This document shows, in pieces, positions 44,041 to 52,564 of a stretch of DNA of 64,000 nt (position 1 is the first letter of the stretch; each line of letters opens with the position of its first letter). Both the position numbers and the translations under genes were made by a program. The stretch is from the NCBI GenBank assembly GCA_050633285.1, contig JBOEGG010000009.1, positions 14,313 to 78,312 on the forward strand, given 5' to 3'. Origin of the DNA: UBA1672 sp050633285 (GTDB lineage Bacteria; Pseudomonadota; Alphaproteobacteria; Micavibrionales; Micavibrionaceae). The notes beneath the pieces are model-generated. The model searched no databases, was not told the DNA's origin, and saw only the letters and a program-made list of their open reading frames with translations.

Positions 44041-44222
44041 ACCTCGCAAAAACGCGGTGTATTTTACTTGAATTTGCGTTACGGATCGTAACCCGCATGG
44101 GACGAAACTCAATTTATTGAGGTTCGGTGTGCTTAATATGGCGGCGATTTTAATCGGCGGGATATCTTAGCACATAGAGCCGGGCCGGTTGATTAAACCG
44201 GAAACGACCTCACAGTTATGAA
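44041..44222. other. Gene-free region with successive hairpins
   Basis: The 180 bp after the parA operon hold several stems: GTTACG-GAT-CGTAAC (44077-44091), CTCAA-TTTA-TTGAG (44108-44121) and CCGGTT-N5-AACCGG (44185-44201). No open frame or T-run was found. It may be a structured RNA, a plasmid site, or a 3' processing region. Confidence 0.4.
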
Positions 44223-44230
44223 CATCATAA

Positions 44231-44626
44231 CTATTTACGCCCCCTGCCCCGATATTCCTGCACAAGATCAATTCTCTCTTCTTCAGTTAAATTACCAAAA
44301 CTATGCAAGGCCGCTCTTACAACATCAGATCCAGAAGCACGAACCTGATTATACGGATCATCTACATCAGTATGGACCATAACACTTTTAAGAGTATCGT
44401 TTACAATATCAAGCTCAGAAGGAAACAAAGAAAACGTCTTAGGAATAATTTTCTCTTTTTTCTTTGGTGCTTGTCTACTTTGGAAATTTTCCTGCTCTGC
44501 AACTTTTTTGATTAGTGCCGTATCAGATACAGATTTTTTTGGAACTTTCTGCTCTGAGCTTTGAAACTCATTCAAGTCGATATCATCAAACGGGTCTGCT
44601 GCCTTACCTTCATCATTACTACTCAT
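44231..44626 (-). CDS. ParA partner, small DNA-binding partition protein
   Basis: A 131-residue protein with a disordered acidic N-terminus (DPFDDIDLNEFQSSEQKV), a Lys-rich linker and a compact C-terminal domain (KTFSLFPSELDIVNDTLKSV, then RASGSDVVRAALHSF) that resembles ribbon-helix-helix centromere binders. Its start overlaps the parA stop by 4 bp, the standard ParA-partner arrangement. It probably binds the direct repeats upstream of parA. Confidence 0.68.
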   Translation of the reverse strand: MSSNDEGKAADPFDDIDLNEFQSSEQKVPKKSVSDTALIKKVAEQENFQSRQAPKKKEKIIPKTFSLFPSELDIVNDTLKSVMVHTDVDDPYNQVRASGSDVVRAALHSFGNLTEEERIDLVQEYRGRGRK

Positions 44627-45321
44627 GCTACCATCCCCTCTTTCTCTACTTTAAATGATTTTAATTTCCGCATCGCTTCTGCGGCATAATCTGCGGAATT
44701 TTCTTTTGCCGTCTTTAAGCCTGCTGAGCTAACTTGCTTGGGTGTAAGCTGATTAAGCGTGCAAGAATAATCAAAAACTGCTTTAAAAGCCTCTCTTTCG
44801 TGGATTTCAACCATAAACGTATCTATATTTTTCTTTTTCATATTTTCCGCCATCCTTCTTATCCCCTTACTTCTAATTGCGGGACTTGTTTTAGTCAAAA
44901 GAATGGAAACAGGAATCGCCTTGCCAGTAACTTTTTCTTGCCTTTTTACTAAAGCCACAGCCTTTGCCGCCTCTTTAGCGTCAAGCTGTGAGCGTTGCGT
45001 AGGTACAATCACCAAATCAGCTTTAGAAATAGCATAAGCTACGGATAGATTGGCTGTACCCTCAAGATCAACGATAACAAAGTCTGCTACCTTAGCCGCA
45101 TCATCAATGTTATCCAATATTGTTTCTTCGTCTACATTCACTGTAATCGTAAGATTATCTTGCTTTCCTCCAAGTGCGTCCCATCCCGCCATTGGTTTGT
45201 TTGGATCAGCATCTATAATACTTACAGTCTTTCCTCTAGCTGCCAATTCTGTAGCCAGAAGAAAAGCTGCGGTAGTCTTCCCTGCCCCTCCCTTCGGGTT
45301 TGCAAAAACGATTGTTGGCAT
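44623..45321 (-). CDS. parA: ParA-family partition ATPase
   Basis: The 232-residue protein has the deviant Walker A FANPKGGAGKTTAAFLLATE at residues 5-24, the switch SIIDADPNKPMAGW and Walker B-like FVIVDLEGTAN. The short type Ib form has no N-terminal HTH. It moves plasmid copies to daughter cells with its partner. It sits downstream of 30-bp direct repeats likely to be the centromere and promoter control site. Confidence 0.92.
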   Translation of the reverse strand: MPTIVFANPKGGAGKTTAAFLLATELAARGKTVSIIDADPNKPMAGWDALGGKQDNLTITVNVDEETILDNIDDAAKVADFVIVDLEGTANLSVAYAISKADLVIVPTQRSQLDAKEAAKAVALVKRQEKVTGKAIPVSILLTKTSPAIRSKGIRRMAENMKKKNIDTFMVEIHEREAFKAVFDYSCTLNQLTPKQVSSAGLKTAKENSADYAAEAMRKLKSFKVEKEGMVA

Positions 45322-45380
45322 AATCTAACCTTTCTGTTTCTTTGGGTATTATCTATGAGAATCACAGATAATATATATGA

Positions 45381-45456
45381 ATTAATAGATAGTATCATAA
45401 GAAAATCATAATTAATAGATAGTATCATAAGAAAATCATAATTCATAGATAGTATA
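45381..45456. repeat. 30-bp direct repeats upstream of parA, probable parS/centromere
   Basis: A 30-bp unit starting ATTAATAGATAGTATCATAA is present at 45381-45410 and again, identically, at 45411-45440. A third partial copy (ATTCATAGATAGTATA) spans 45441-45456. The array lies 60 bp upstream of parA and is very AT-rich. Contiguous repeats next to parA suit a centromere and autoregulatory operator. Confidence 0.7.
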
Positions 45457-45498
45457 TAACATATGCGAACTGTTAATTGTGATATATTATTATATGAA

Positions 45499-45753
45499 TT
45501 AATATATATTAATTATTAGTTCATATGTAACAACTAATACTATTCGAAAGTCACTGCGATCATACGCCTCGTCCACGCCACCCTCACCATCTTGAATTTC
45601 TTCTTCAACCTCCTGAAAGAATGCATCAAGCTCGGCTTGTGCCTCTTCCTCATTATCGAAGATTTCTGGCTGCTCGATGCCGTTTTCGTCAGAAATTTTC
45701 CATCTGTTTGTCCAACCACCGCATAGTGTGTATTGCTGCACTTCAAATTTCAT
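45499..45753 (-). CDS. Conserved plasmid hypothetical protein, 84 residues
   Basis: Begins MKFEVQQYTLCGGWTNRWKI and continues with an acidic stretch (DNEEEAQAELDAFFQEVEEE) and YDRSDFRIV. I recall short acidic proteins of this form beside ArdC/primase genes on proteobacterial plasmids. The strong acidity could indicate DNA mimicry, but this is unproven. Confidence 0.65.
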   Translation of the reverse strand: MKFEVQQYTLCGGWTNRWKISDENGIEQPEIFDNEEEAQAELDAFFQEVEEEIQDGEGGVDEAYDRSDFRIVLVVTYELIINIY

Positions 45754-45815
45754 TGTTTTTGCTTTCTGTTCAAGTGTTAAGAAGGCAGGGGGCGGCGAAC
45801 AGCCGCCCTCCGCGC

Positions 45816-46691
45816 TTAACCTTCTTTTGCAAATGAATGGAGATAATCAGCAGCCTTTTGTGCTTGCGAGCTGGCAGCAAAGATAAACTTCTTGTCATTC
45901 TTCAATGCCTTGAGCCAATTTTGAATATAAAGAGCATGATCTTCACGCGGGGCAGGGGTCACGCCTGTTGATGTGCAAAGCATTGCTGCACCTAATTCAG
46001 CAATAAACTCTTCAAACGCATAATCTTTGCTGGCAAATTTATGGTTCATGTCACGGTCTAAACGATGCTTTGCACCTGTCGCATGTGTCATTTCATGAAA
46101 AGCCGTAGAATAAAAATTCTCCGTTGCGCTACTGTCATCTGTCTCTTTAAAAAACGCGGGACGGGGCAGGTTAATATAATCGCCCATTGCGCTATAATAC
46201 GCACCGCCTTCACCATAACGGATTTCAATCCCGCTCGAATCCAATAGATTATCAGCGGCGGCTATCGCCTGAATATCATTTGGCTCAAAGCTCTCTGTTA
46301 CAGCTTCGTACCCATCCACCTGTGCTACATTAAAAACGGAAGAATACCTTGCAAACATGCGGCTTTCCGCGTCTTCGTTATCATCGGACGGTTCAACCTC
46401 TATCGACTTCCAAAATACAACAGGTGCGCCTTTCTCTCCTTTTTTGACCTGTGCGCCTAAATCCTGCCATTGCTTATAAGTCGCCCATATCCCGCTTTGG
46501 TACTCTTTTTTCATCTGGTAAGTCCAAAGCAACGGAATATTGTTACCATTATAATTATTTTCGGTTCTGGCATTCTGGGGCAGGGCGGTTACACCATGCC
46601 AAGGCATTTCCAGCTTGCCTGTTAAGCCATTTTCAAGAGCTTCAATAATTGTATTTGTAACGGTTTCATAAATGTCAGTTTTAGTTTTCAT
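45816..46691 (-). CDS. ardC: ArdC-like antirestriction protein
   Basis: The 291-residue protein has an N-terminal ssDNA-binding domain (IYETVTNTIIEALENGLTGK, then PWHGV) and a C-terminal zincin domain with FHEMTHATGAKHRLDR (HExxH near residue 198) and the Glu in FEEFIAELGAAML. ArdC protects incoming single-stranded plasmid DNA from restriction, so it belongs in the leading region. A structured leader precedes it. Confidence 0.9.
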   Translation of the reverse strand: MKTKTDIYETVTNTIIEALENGLTGKLEMPWHGVTALPQNARTENNYNGNNIPLLWTYQMKKEYQSGIWATYKQWQDLGAQVKKGEKGAPVVFWKSIEVEPSDDNEDAESRMFARYSSVFNVAQVDGYEAVTESFEPNDIQAIAAADNLLDSSGIEIRYGEGGAYYSAMGDYINLPRPAFFKETDDSSATENFYSTAFHEMTHATGAKHRLDRDMNHKFASKDYAFEEFIAELGAAMLCTSTGVTPAPREDHALYIQNWLKALKNDKKFIFAASSQAQKAADYLHSFAKEG

Positions 46692-46708
46692 GTCGCTTTT
46701 CCTTTAAA

Positions 46709-46745
46709 ATATGCGTTTCACTTCTTTTCCTAGAAGTGACGCTTT
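46709..46745. repeat. Leader repeat fragment before ardC
   Basis: ATGCGTTTCACTTCTTTTCC at about 46709 matches the block found at 43842 and 48734. The remainder of the gap to 46887 is GC-rich and structured but different. Its place upstream of ardC on the minus strand matches the other leader copies. Confidence 0.5.
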
Positions 46746-46887
46746 GCGTCATTTAAAGCGGGGGGAGAGAATCCAGACCCGAACAGGGCGAGGGGGATCA
46801 CCCGAATTTCGCAGAAATTTGGGGATACGCCCTGTGAGATGAAATGAGCGTTAGCGAAGGTCTTGATGATCGGCCCGAAGGGGGCAA

Positions 46888-46924
46888 ACAAAAAAAATCC
46901 ACGCGGGGAGCAAAACCCGCGTGG
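46888..46924 (-). terminator. Rho-independent terminator of the ParB-domain gene
   Basis: CCACGCGGG and CCCGCGTGG form a perfect 9-bp stem with an 8-base loop, followed on the minus strand by a long T-run. It lies 22 bp after the stop of the 587-residue gene. Confidence 0.85.
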
Positions 46925-46946
46925 CAATGAATAGGATAGGGAGAAT

Positions 46947-48710
46947 TTAAGCAGCTTCGGCGTAGTCTGTATCCTCATCATCTTCATACTCACCATGCCC
47001 TTCAAAGGGTATTTCTTCATCAAGACTTACAGAAACTTCTTTTGCATCAAGGTCAATCGCAGGAAAAGACATAGCTTCTGGCAACCAATTGCGCGCTGTA
47101 TCTTCCTCTGGTGTTTGCGTTCCATTGTCAAATAACCGCTTAAAATGTTCTGCCAGTTTCTGAACAAGATCGCCTTTTTTCCAGTTGGCAACGCTACCAA
47201 AGAGGGCAGTACTTTGTGTTGTTTCAATAATCTCAGCCAACTGTTCTTTATTGCGCTTCTTTAGAAACTCTTCATCAGGATGCCAAGCCTTACTCATATC
47301 AACGTCCAAATCCTTTGCGACTAGATTGAACAGACTGTTTTCTCTTGTGTCTAATTTATGTGTTTCATACTGGCCAAAGCATATTGTCGTCATGAATAAA
47401 TGAATCATATCCAGCTCTTCATCTGATAAAAGCTTCACGATTTCATAAACTTCAATTTCATCCTTCCAATAGAAGTTGAAATTCTCTTCGTTCAGCAAAT
47501 CCAAAACCTTTTGCTCTTGTTCTTGAACAATTGTAAGAGATGAGGGCAAGCTTTGATTTTCTCCGAAATAATCAATGCAACGATGCTCTTCCAGTGACAC
47601 GCGTGAACCTCTCACACGCAGCATTTGAATGACCGCAACTTCTTTTGCTTTGCGTGGGTTTGAGAGCAGGGACGCTTGAACGGCCATAGATTTATGCATG
47701 GCGATATACTCCATGACAGGCTTTGAGTAAAAAGGCTTCTTTGCTTTTTCCTGACCACCTGCAATATCATCCGTTACTTTCTTATCAAGCTTGCGATTAA
47801 TAAGCCCCTCATGGATTTCTACGGAGCCGTTAGGATGGTAGTGAATGACAACACCGCCCTTTTCACCCTCTTCTGCATCACGGTATTGATAAAGGCTGAC
47901 GTAATAATCTGTTTTGATTTCTACGGGATCAAAGCCTTCGGCTTCTTTTTCTGCTTGCAGCGCAATAACAGCCTTTTCCTGTAATTCCATAAACTGCTCA
48001 CGATCATCAAAAAAGGTGCTGTCTTCTGTCGCAAACAAATCATGCGTTAATGTGCCTTTGTATTCTTCCATTGGAAATATTGCACATGCAACACTCACTT
48101 TCTCATCTGTAAGATGTGATTTGATTGATTCAGCGTCCCAATTGCCCATATCATCTGCGAGTAATGCTTTTTGCTGCTCATGTGTTCCAAGCGTAAGAGC
48201 TTCACCCTGCGAGATTGTAATTTCATCCTTATGCAATGCATTTTGTGCGTCATTACATAAATCAGTAAGGATCATACGGCGTTTAATCAGAGCAGGGGAT
48301 AAACCAGTGAGAGCCGATATATCGTCTACGCCAGAACCGTTTTGCACTAATAATGCAATGGCGATTGCTTCATCCATTGGGTGCATATCTTCGCGTTGTA
48401 GGTTTTCTACAGTCGCAAGACGTAAGATTTCATCTGGTTTTAAATCAGAGCGCACGTCAACTGGCACTTCATAATCTTGTGCAAGATCGCCTTGTTCTTG
48501 CAACAAGGACAAAGCGCGGTAACGGCGTTCACCACTGATGATCTGATAGGTTTTTTTCTTGCCCTTGGGTTTCAGCACAACAAGATTCTGTAACAAGCCA
48601 TCGGCTTTGATGCTCTGCGCCAGTTCAGCTATACTTTCATCATTGAAAATAGAGCGTGGGTTTGCGTCTGATGTTTTAATTTGTTTTAAGCGTAGTGTTT
48701 GAAAAGCCAT
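46947..48710 (-). CDS. ParB/RepB/Spo0J-domain protein of the leading region
   Basis: The 587-residue protein starts with a ParB/sulfiredoxin-like domain (SDANPRSIFNDESIAELAQS, IISGERRYRALSLL) followed by an HTH (GVDDISALTGLSPALIKRRM). A long acidic C-terminal part follows. This size and place beside ardC fit the large ParB-like nucleases of plasmid leading regions rather than the partner of ParA, which lies elsewhere. It has its own terminator and a repeated leader upstream. Confidence 0.85.
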   Translation of the reverse strand: MAFQTLRLKQIKTSDANPRSIFNDESIAELAQSIKADGLLQNLVVLKPKGKKKTYQIISGERRYRALSLLQEQGDLAQDYEVPVDVRSDLKPDEILRLATVENLQREDMHPMDEAIAIALLVQNGSGVDDISALTGLSPALIKRRMILTDLCNDAQNALHKDEITISQGEALTLGTHEQQKALLADDMGNWDAESIKSHLTDEKVSVACAIFPMEEYKGTLTHDLFATEDSTFFDDREQFMELQEKAVIALQAEKEAEGFDPVEIKTDYYVSLYQYRDAEEGEKGGVVIHYHPNGSVEIHEGLINRKLDKKVTDDIAGGQEKAKKPFYSKPVMEYIAMHKSMAVQASLLSNPRKAKEVAVIQMLRVRGSRVSLEEHRCIDYFGENQSLPSSLTIVQEQEQKVLDLLNEENFNFYWKDEIEVYEIVKLLSDEELDMIHLFMTTICFGQYETHKLDTRENSLFNLVAKDLDVDMSKAWHPDEEFLKKRNKEQLAEIIETTQSTALFGSVANWKKGDLVQKLAEHFKRLFDNGTQTPEEDTARNWLPEAMSFPAIDLDAKEVSVSLDEEIPFEGHGEYEDDEDTDYAEAA

Positions 48711-48732
48711 AATATGTATCTCCTTTATCTAT

Positions 48733-48883
48733 GGTGCGTTTCACTTCTTTCCTAAAATTAAAGCCAGGAGGATTTGTCATGGTTAATCGACGAAATTTTA
48801 TCTGTCTTTCCTAGCGCAGCGACGGTAAAGCAATAAAATCTTCGTTCTATTCGACTTGATAAATTCGGGCGGCACGCCTAATC
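48733..48883. repeat. Structured leader repeat before the ParB-domain gene
   Basis: GTGCGTTTCACTTCTTTCC, CAGGAGGATTTGTCA and CTTGATAAATTCGGGCGG match blocks of the 43.84-43.99 kb repeat. The element again lies directly upstream of a leftward start, 23 bp from the ParB-domain ATG. Confidence 0.65.
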
Positions 48884-48912
48884 TTTACATAGTCACAGTA
48901 TGGAGAATACAT

Positions 48913-49152
48913 TTGCAAAATAACATAATGTCATTAAAGGATTTGGGAATAACGGATGAAGATCTAATCCATTGCGAAATGAAAGAGCTAGAGGATGGCA
49001 GCGCAGAACTTTTCTATGAATTTACCGAGGAGGCACAGGCAATTTTAAATGCGTTTTGTCACAGAGAAAATATTGATCTTGGAAAATTTTTAAAAGCCAC
49101 TTTATTATCTGAACCTGTGTCGATGTCTGATTTAAGACCGGACAAAAAATAG
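48913..49152 (+). CDS. Hypothetical 79-residue protein
   Basis: Rightward, acidic and mainly helical (MSLKDLGITDEDLIHCEMKE, then FHCRENIDLGKFLKAT-like region). A TTG at 48913 with GGAGA six bases upstream fits better than the ATG at 48928, which lacks a ribosome site. It is one of few rightward genes in this half of the plasmid. No family recognised. Confidence 0.5.
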   Translation: MQNNIMSLKDLGITDEDLIHCEMKELEDGSAELFYEFTEEAQAILNAFCHRENIDLGKFLKATLLSEPVSMSDLRPDKK

Positions 49153-49239
49153 AAATATCAATTCTGAGCGTCCTCAAGGTACTATGACACGGTTTATAAA
49201 ACCAAGAGGGACGAGAGAAGCCATTATTTTTATCTAAAA

Positions 49240-49761
49240 TCACCTGTAAGGGTTGTATTTGCGCCAGTTTCGCGGCGTTTGAAAACGACCTTCCCAAACC
49301 CCTCTTTTTTGCTCCTGCGCGTGGGTTTCAGCTTCAGCATAAAAACCGTTGCTAAAACAACGATAATCAATCGCCCAACCTGCACGAACCATCTCACGGC
49401 CAATATCCAGATCACCGACAAAGCATCTTGCAACGGTGCGCGTTTCTTTTTTGGCCGCCGGCATTTTTTCACAGCGCAGCTCATGCCCGCCAATAAACTC
49501 AAGCAAATAAGATTTTGCGAGCTGACCGCAAGGATAGTCCCGCCCGGATTTTTGGCAAGTTTGCGATAGCTCCATAGCATCTACACCCCAAAGCCGAATT
49601 TCTTCCCCGTTCAAAACAAAGCTGTCACCATCCTTGATGTACAGATCACCAGCCGACGCAACCCCGCAGAAAACGGTAAGCATTGCGATAATAACTCCAC
49701 TTACCCACAGTTTCCGTGGATGAAATCGGGGGTTATTTTTTGTACTATGGTAACTATGCAT
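49240..49761 (-). CDS. Exported thermonuclease-like (SNase) protein
   Basis: The 173-residue protein has a membrane/signal segment (VSGVIIAMLTVFCGVASA) and an SNase-type OB fold: IKDGDSFVLNGEEIRLWGVD, RTVARCFVGDLDIGREMVRA and AQEQKRGVWEG. Four Cys may form disulfides. The expected catalytic Arg and Asp are at least partly present. The gene overlaps the repC stop by 8 bp, so it is expressed with the replication gene. The chosen ATG at 49761 gives the normal start. Confidence 0.75.
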   Translation of the reverse strand: MHSYHSTKNNPRFHPRKLWVSGVIIAMLTVFCGVASAGDLYIKDGDSFVLNGEEIRLWGVDAMELSQTCQKSGRDYPCGQLAKSYLLEFIGGHELRCEKMPAAKKETRTVARCFVGDLDIGREMVRAGWAIDYRCFSNGFYAEAETHAQEQKRGVWEGRFQTPRNWRKYNPYR

Positions 49762-51070
49762 TTGGTTTTTCCTCACCGCGTTTAAGCAAGCCAAACACAG
49801 AACCTTGTAAATTCAGATCGCCTGTTTTAGCGCGGGCAACCATTTTGCGCAAATATCCGCCGGGGTTTAGTACCTGATTTTCAGGGTCTTGCGCTTTTTG
49901 ATCAATAATCATGATACAGATCGCGGCGCCGGAGCGGCCAAGCGTATCACAAGCATCCCACCATGCCGTTCTATTGATTTTAAGGGCGGGGAGGAGGGCA
50001 TGAGCCGCCTCAATGAGATCATCCCATGACATAGGGCGGTCATGAAGCGGAATATGGTCCTTGAAACGCTCTGAACAAGCGTTTAACATTATTTTCCATG
50101 TTATATGCCCCATATCATACTCTGGCCTTTTCTTCTCTTTTTCGGTATCTCCACTCTCACTGGAGTTGGTTTCTGTTGGCTCTGAGCATTCCGCTACGCT
50201 TTCCTGAAAGCTAATGACCGCAGGGCTACTAGTATCTAATTTATTAGATTTATTAAAGGTTGTACTATGTATGTGGGGGCACTGTGTTTCGTCCGTGGCG
50301 GAAGTATCCTGCGTTACTTCTTGTTTATCAACACTTGTAGCAACAATTTCAAGAGCATCTGACAACCCTTCTAAAAGCAGCTTATGATCTTCAACAAGGT
50401 CTTTCAAGCGCTCCAGTGAGTGATAACTGCGAATAGAGTACGCAATAGCCTTATAGCCATTCTGGACAGCCTGAACAGTCTCGTTCATTTCAGCGTATAA
50501 TGATGCTTCAGCCAAAAGAGTGCGGATACGGGCGCGATAGGCTGTAATTTTACGCTTATGTTCATTCCAGAGGGATTGATGCGCTTCCTTTTCTTCTATC
50601 GCCTGCTCAAGATGAGGAATAAGGGCAGCGAGGGGGGAGAGGTCAACACCAAAAGCGTATTTAATCTCTCCTGTTTCACGATCGCGTACGCCATAGCGTT
50701 TAAAATTGCCGGAATCTGACCATGTTAAGGCGCCAAGACGGTTTAAGGCGTTTTCACGATTACGCACCTGACGCTCTGAAATGCTCAAATTTTGCGCCGT
50801 CGTAATCACGGCCTGATAACAGATAGGCTGATTACCTTCTGTCCAGTCCACTTCATTTGTGCGGATCAGGTAATATTCCAGCATTTCCGTCAGTTCTGAC
50901 GTAAAGCCAAGTTCCTTACCAACTTTTTTGATGAGTTTAAGGGCATAGAAGCGATTAACGTCCTCTTCAAGACCGCAAAATTCCTCTGCACTTTGTAAGC
51001 TGGCCCGAAATTTGGGTGAGCTTACCCGTCCGCCAAATGCACTTGGCGACTGATTCTCTACTATCTGCAT
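49754..51070 (-). CDS. repC: RepC-family replication initiator
   Basis: The 438-residue protein has the RepC N-terminal fold (NRFYALKLIKKVGKELGFTS, LTEMLEYYLIRTNEVDWTEG, then SERQVRNRENALNRLGALTW) and the C-terminal region (KINRTAWWDACDTLGRSGAA, LNPGGYLRKMVARAKTGDLN). Initiators of this type replicate alphaproteobacterial plasmids. Here repC is not in an operon with repA and repB; parA lies 4 kb away. A candidate ctRNA and DnaA boxes lie upstream. Confidence 0.9.
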   Translation of the reverse strand: MQIVENQSPSAFGGRVSSPKFRASLQSAEEFCGLEEDVNRFYALKLIKKVGKELGFTSELTEMLEYYLIRTNEVDWTEGNQPICYQAVITTAQNLSISERQVRNRENALNRLGALTWSDSGNFKRYGVRDRETGEIKYAFGVDLSPLAALIPHLEQAIEEKEAHQSLWNEHKRKITAYRARIRTLLAEASLYAEMNETVQAVQNGYKAIAYSIRSYHSLERLKDLVEDHKLLLEGLSDALEIVATSVDKQEVTQDTSATDETQCPHIHSTTFNKSNKLDTSSPAVISFQESVAECSEPTETNSSESGDTEKEKKRPEYDMGHITWKIMLNACSERFKDHIPLHDRPMSWDDLIEAAHALLPALKINRTAWWDACDTLGRSGAAICIMIIDQKAQDPENQVLNPGGYLRKMVARAKTGDLNLQGSVFGLLKRGEEKPNA

Positions 51071-51751
51071 ATGTCATTAGCAATTTAGATCCTGAAAAAA
51101 GGGTGCAAGAAAGGGAAGCACAAATGCACTTTTCTACTAGACACCCGATTCGTTCAGTGATATTCTCTTGATTATAGGATTAAAGAAGATCACTGATCTT
51201 ACGCTAGACCACCGCGCCAACGGTGGTTTTTGCGTATCTGGAACTAAGTTTTGCTTCTCCTTTCTGTTTCATTACATTTCAATCTATAAAATTTAGTCCG
51301 AATGGACTTTAGGCTGGAATAGGTTAGCTAATGTGAAGAGCTAGACCTTAAACAGCTTCAATCAGTTTGCACTGATTCTCAAAACTGTTCGATAAAATGT
51401 ATCATATTGTATATTTATCCACAACTGAACAGTTTAATTTTTGTTTAACAATTCGCTCTTACAGAGTGTTGCATAGTGTTCAATGAACTTATTAATAATA
51501 GTACCACCCTTTTATCCACAGTCACTTCAAGTGATTTATAAACAAAATTGATACAGTTTAATTGATTCAAACATATTGTCTCATCAAAATATGGGTGTGT
51601 CCGATTGAACGATTTTATTATTGTGTCTTAATTGTTTAACTGCACAGTGCAGATCATACATAATGTATTTGTTCTATGTTTAATTTAATTGATACACATG
51701 CTACAATCATAAAAATTGTTTAATACAACACTATGATACAAAGAGATTTAA
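51071..51751. other. Replication origin region with two consensus DnaA boxes
   Basis: The 680-bp gap upstream of repC is AT-rich from 51350 onward. TTATCCACA occurs exactly at 51415-51423 and 51512-51520, both the strongest DnaA-box form. Short repeats related to ACAGTTTAATT and GATACA recur between 51400 and 51740 and may be initiator sites. RepC plasmids often start inside repC, so the exact origin is open. Confidence 0.55.
51180..51233 (+). ncRNA. Candidate countertranscribed RNA controlling repC
   Basis: Antisense to the repC leader, about 110-165 bp upstream of its start. AGATCA-C-TGATCT forms one stem. CCACCG-N6-CGGTGG with a following T-run (51209-51231) forms a Rho-independent terminator. 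Size, orientation and terminator sequence resemble the ctRNA of repABC plasmids, which lowers RepC synthesis. The promoter is not clear: TTATAG near 51172 with a weak -35 is the best candidate. Confidence 0.6.
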
Positions 51752-52261
51752 ATGAAAGTGTCCATTACTAAAGCCGCAAAAATGGCAGGTATTCAGCGTT
51801 CAACTTTTTACCGCCATGTAGAGGAAAAGGGCATTTCCTTGGAGGATACGGACACCAAACGCCCCAAAGTCGATGTATCAGAACTAATACGTGTATACGG
51901 AGATAAACTGAAAACTATAGACGAAGTTGAACAAAAGAAACAAAGTAATAAAAATGATAGCGCTACAATATCGAACACTTCACTAGAAGAAAAAATTGAG
52001 TTAGAAACATTAAAGGAACGCGTGAAATACCTTGAAAGTCTTCAAGACACAGAAAAAAAGCGTTTAGAAGAACAAATTGATCTTCTTAAAGATATGCTGT
52101 CATCTGAGAAAGCTGAGCGCCAAAAAGCAACAGCACAGTTAACAGATCAAAGATCGGCTAAAGAAAAAGAAATCACCCGTTTAGAAAGCTTGGAAAAGCT
52201 TGTTGAAGACCTTACTAAGCCTAAAGATAAAAGCTGGTGGCCATTTGGCGGTAAAAAATAA
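51752..52261 (+). CDS. Plasmid DNA-binding protein with HTH and coiled coil
   Basis: The 169-residue protein opens with a short HTH (SITKAAKMAGIQRSTFYRHV) and a DNA-hook-like PKVDVSELIRVYG. A long coiled coil follows (about 75-150, Leu/Glu/Lys heptads), then the Trp-rich end SWWPFGGKK. Such HTH plus coil proteins are common next to plasmid replication genes and act in copy control or maintenance (compare KfrA-like logic). It is transcribed away from the origin region. Confidence 0.65.
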   Translation: MKVSITKAAKMAGIQRSTFYRHVEEKGISLEDTDTKRPKVDVSELIRVYGDKLKTIDEVEQKKQSNKNDSATISNTSLEEKIELETLKERVKYLESLQDTEKKRLEEQIDLLKDMLSSEKAERQKATAQLTDQRSAKEKEITRLESLEKLVEDLTKPKDKSWWPFGGKK

Positions 52262-52305
52262 GAATCGACTTCACCGTTATCACCCCGTTCTTTAGATAAA
52301 AAAAT

Positions 52306-52336
52306 GCGGAGGCTGAATAAATCCAGAACCTCCGCT
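52306..52336. other. Hairpin after the HTH-coiled-coil gene
   Basis: GCGGAGG pairs with CCTCCGC around a 16-17-base loop, 45 bp after the stop. No T-run follows on the plus strand, so it is a weak or Rho-dependent terminator at best. Confidence 0.45.
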
Positions 52337-52396
52337 AGTTGGTTTGTGTGTGTTCACCTAAATGTGGGATACAGGTGAACAACAGGGAGTACCCAG

Positions 52397-52564
52397 TCAA
52401 ATGTGTTGACCGGGCGACAAATTGCGACACAGAGCCGCAATTATTCTAAAAATTTGTATTTTATCCTGCTTTTCCTGATCACTTAGAGTATCAAACTCAA
52501 TAAGCGTTTCAGAGAAATACAAAGTCAGTTCTACTAGGTCTATATCAGGTATATTATGCTCCAT
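52397..52564 (-). CDS. Hypothetical 55-residue protein coupled to an XRE gene
   Basis: An ATG at 52564 overlaps the stop of the XRE gene by 11 bp and opens a helical, acidic 55-residue frame (DIDLVELTLYFSETLIEFDT, then LSDQEKQDKIQIFRIIAALC). Small helical partners often follow such XRE genes. Function unknown. Confidence 0.5.
   Translation of the reverse strand: MEHNIPDIDLVELTLYFSETLIEFDTLSDQEKQDKIQIFRIIAALCRNLSPGQHI

Noticed and set aside
45381..45456. Possible CRISPR array
   Set aside because: The 30-bp units are directly adjacent with no spacers, only two full copies exist, and they sit in front of parA.
46947..48710. Canonical ParB partner of ParA
   Set aside because: It is much larger than usual partition ParB, has its own terminator and leader, and parA already has an overlapping small partner gene.
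38457..48910. Chromosomal restriction-modification island
   Set aside because: No complete type I, II or III system is present; the methylase-like and Mrr-like genes stand alone among plasmid genes such as ardC, parA and relaxase.
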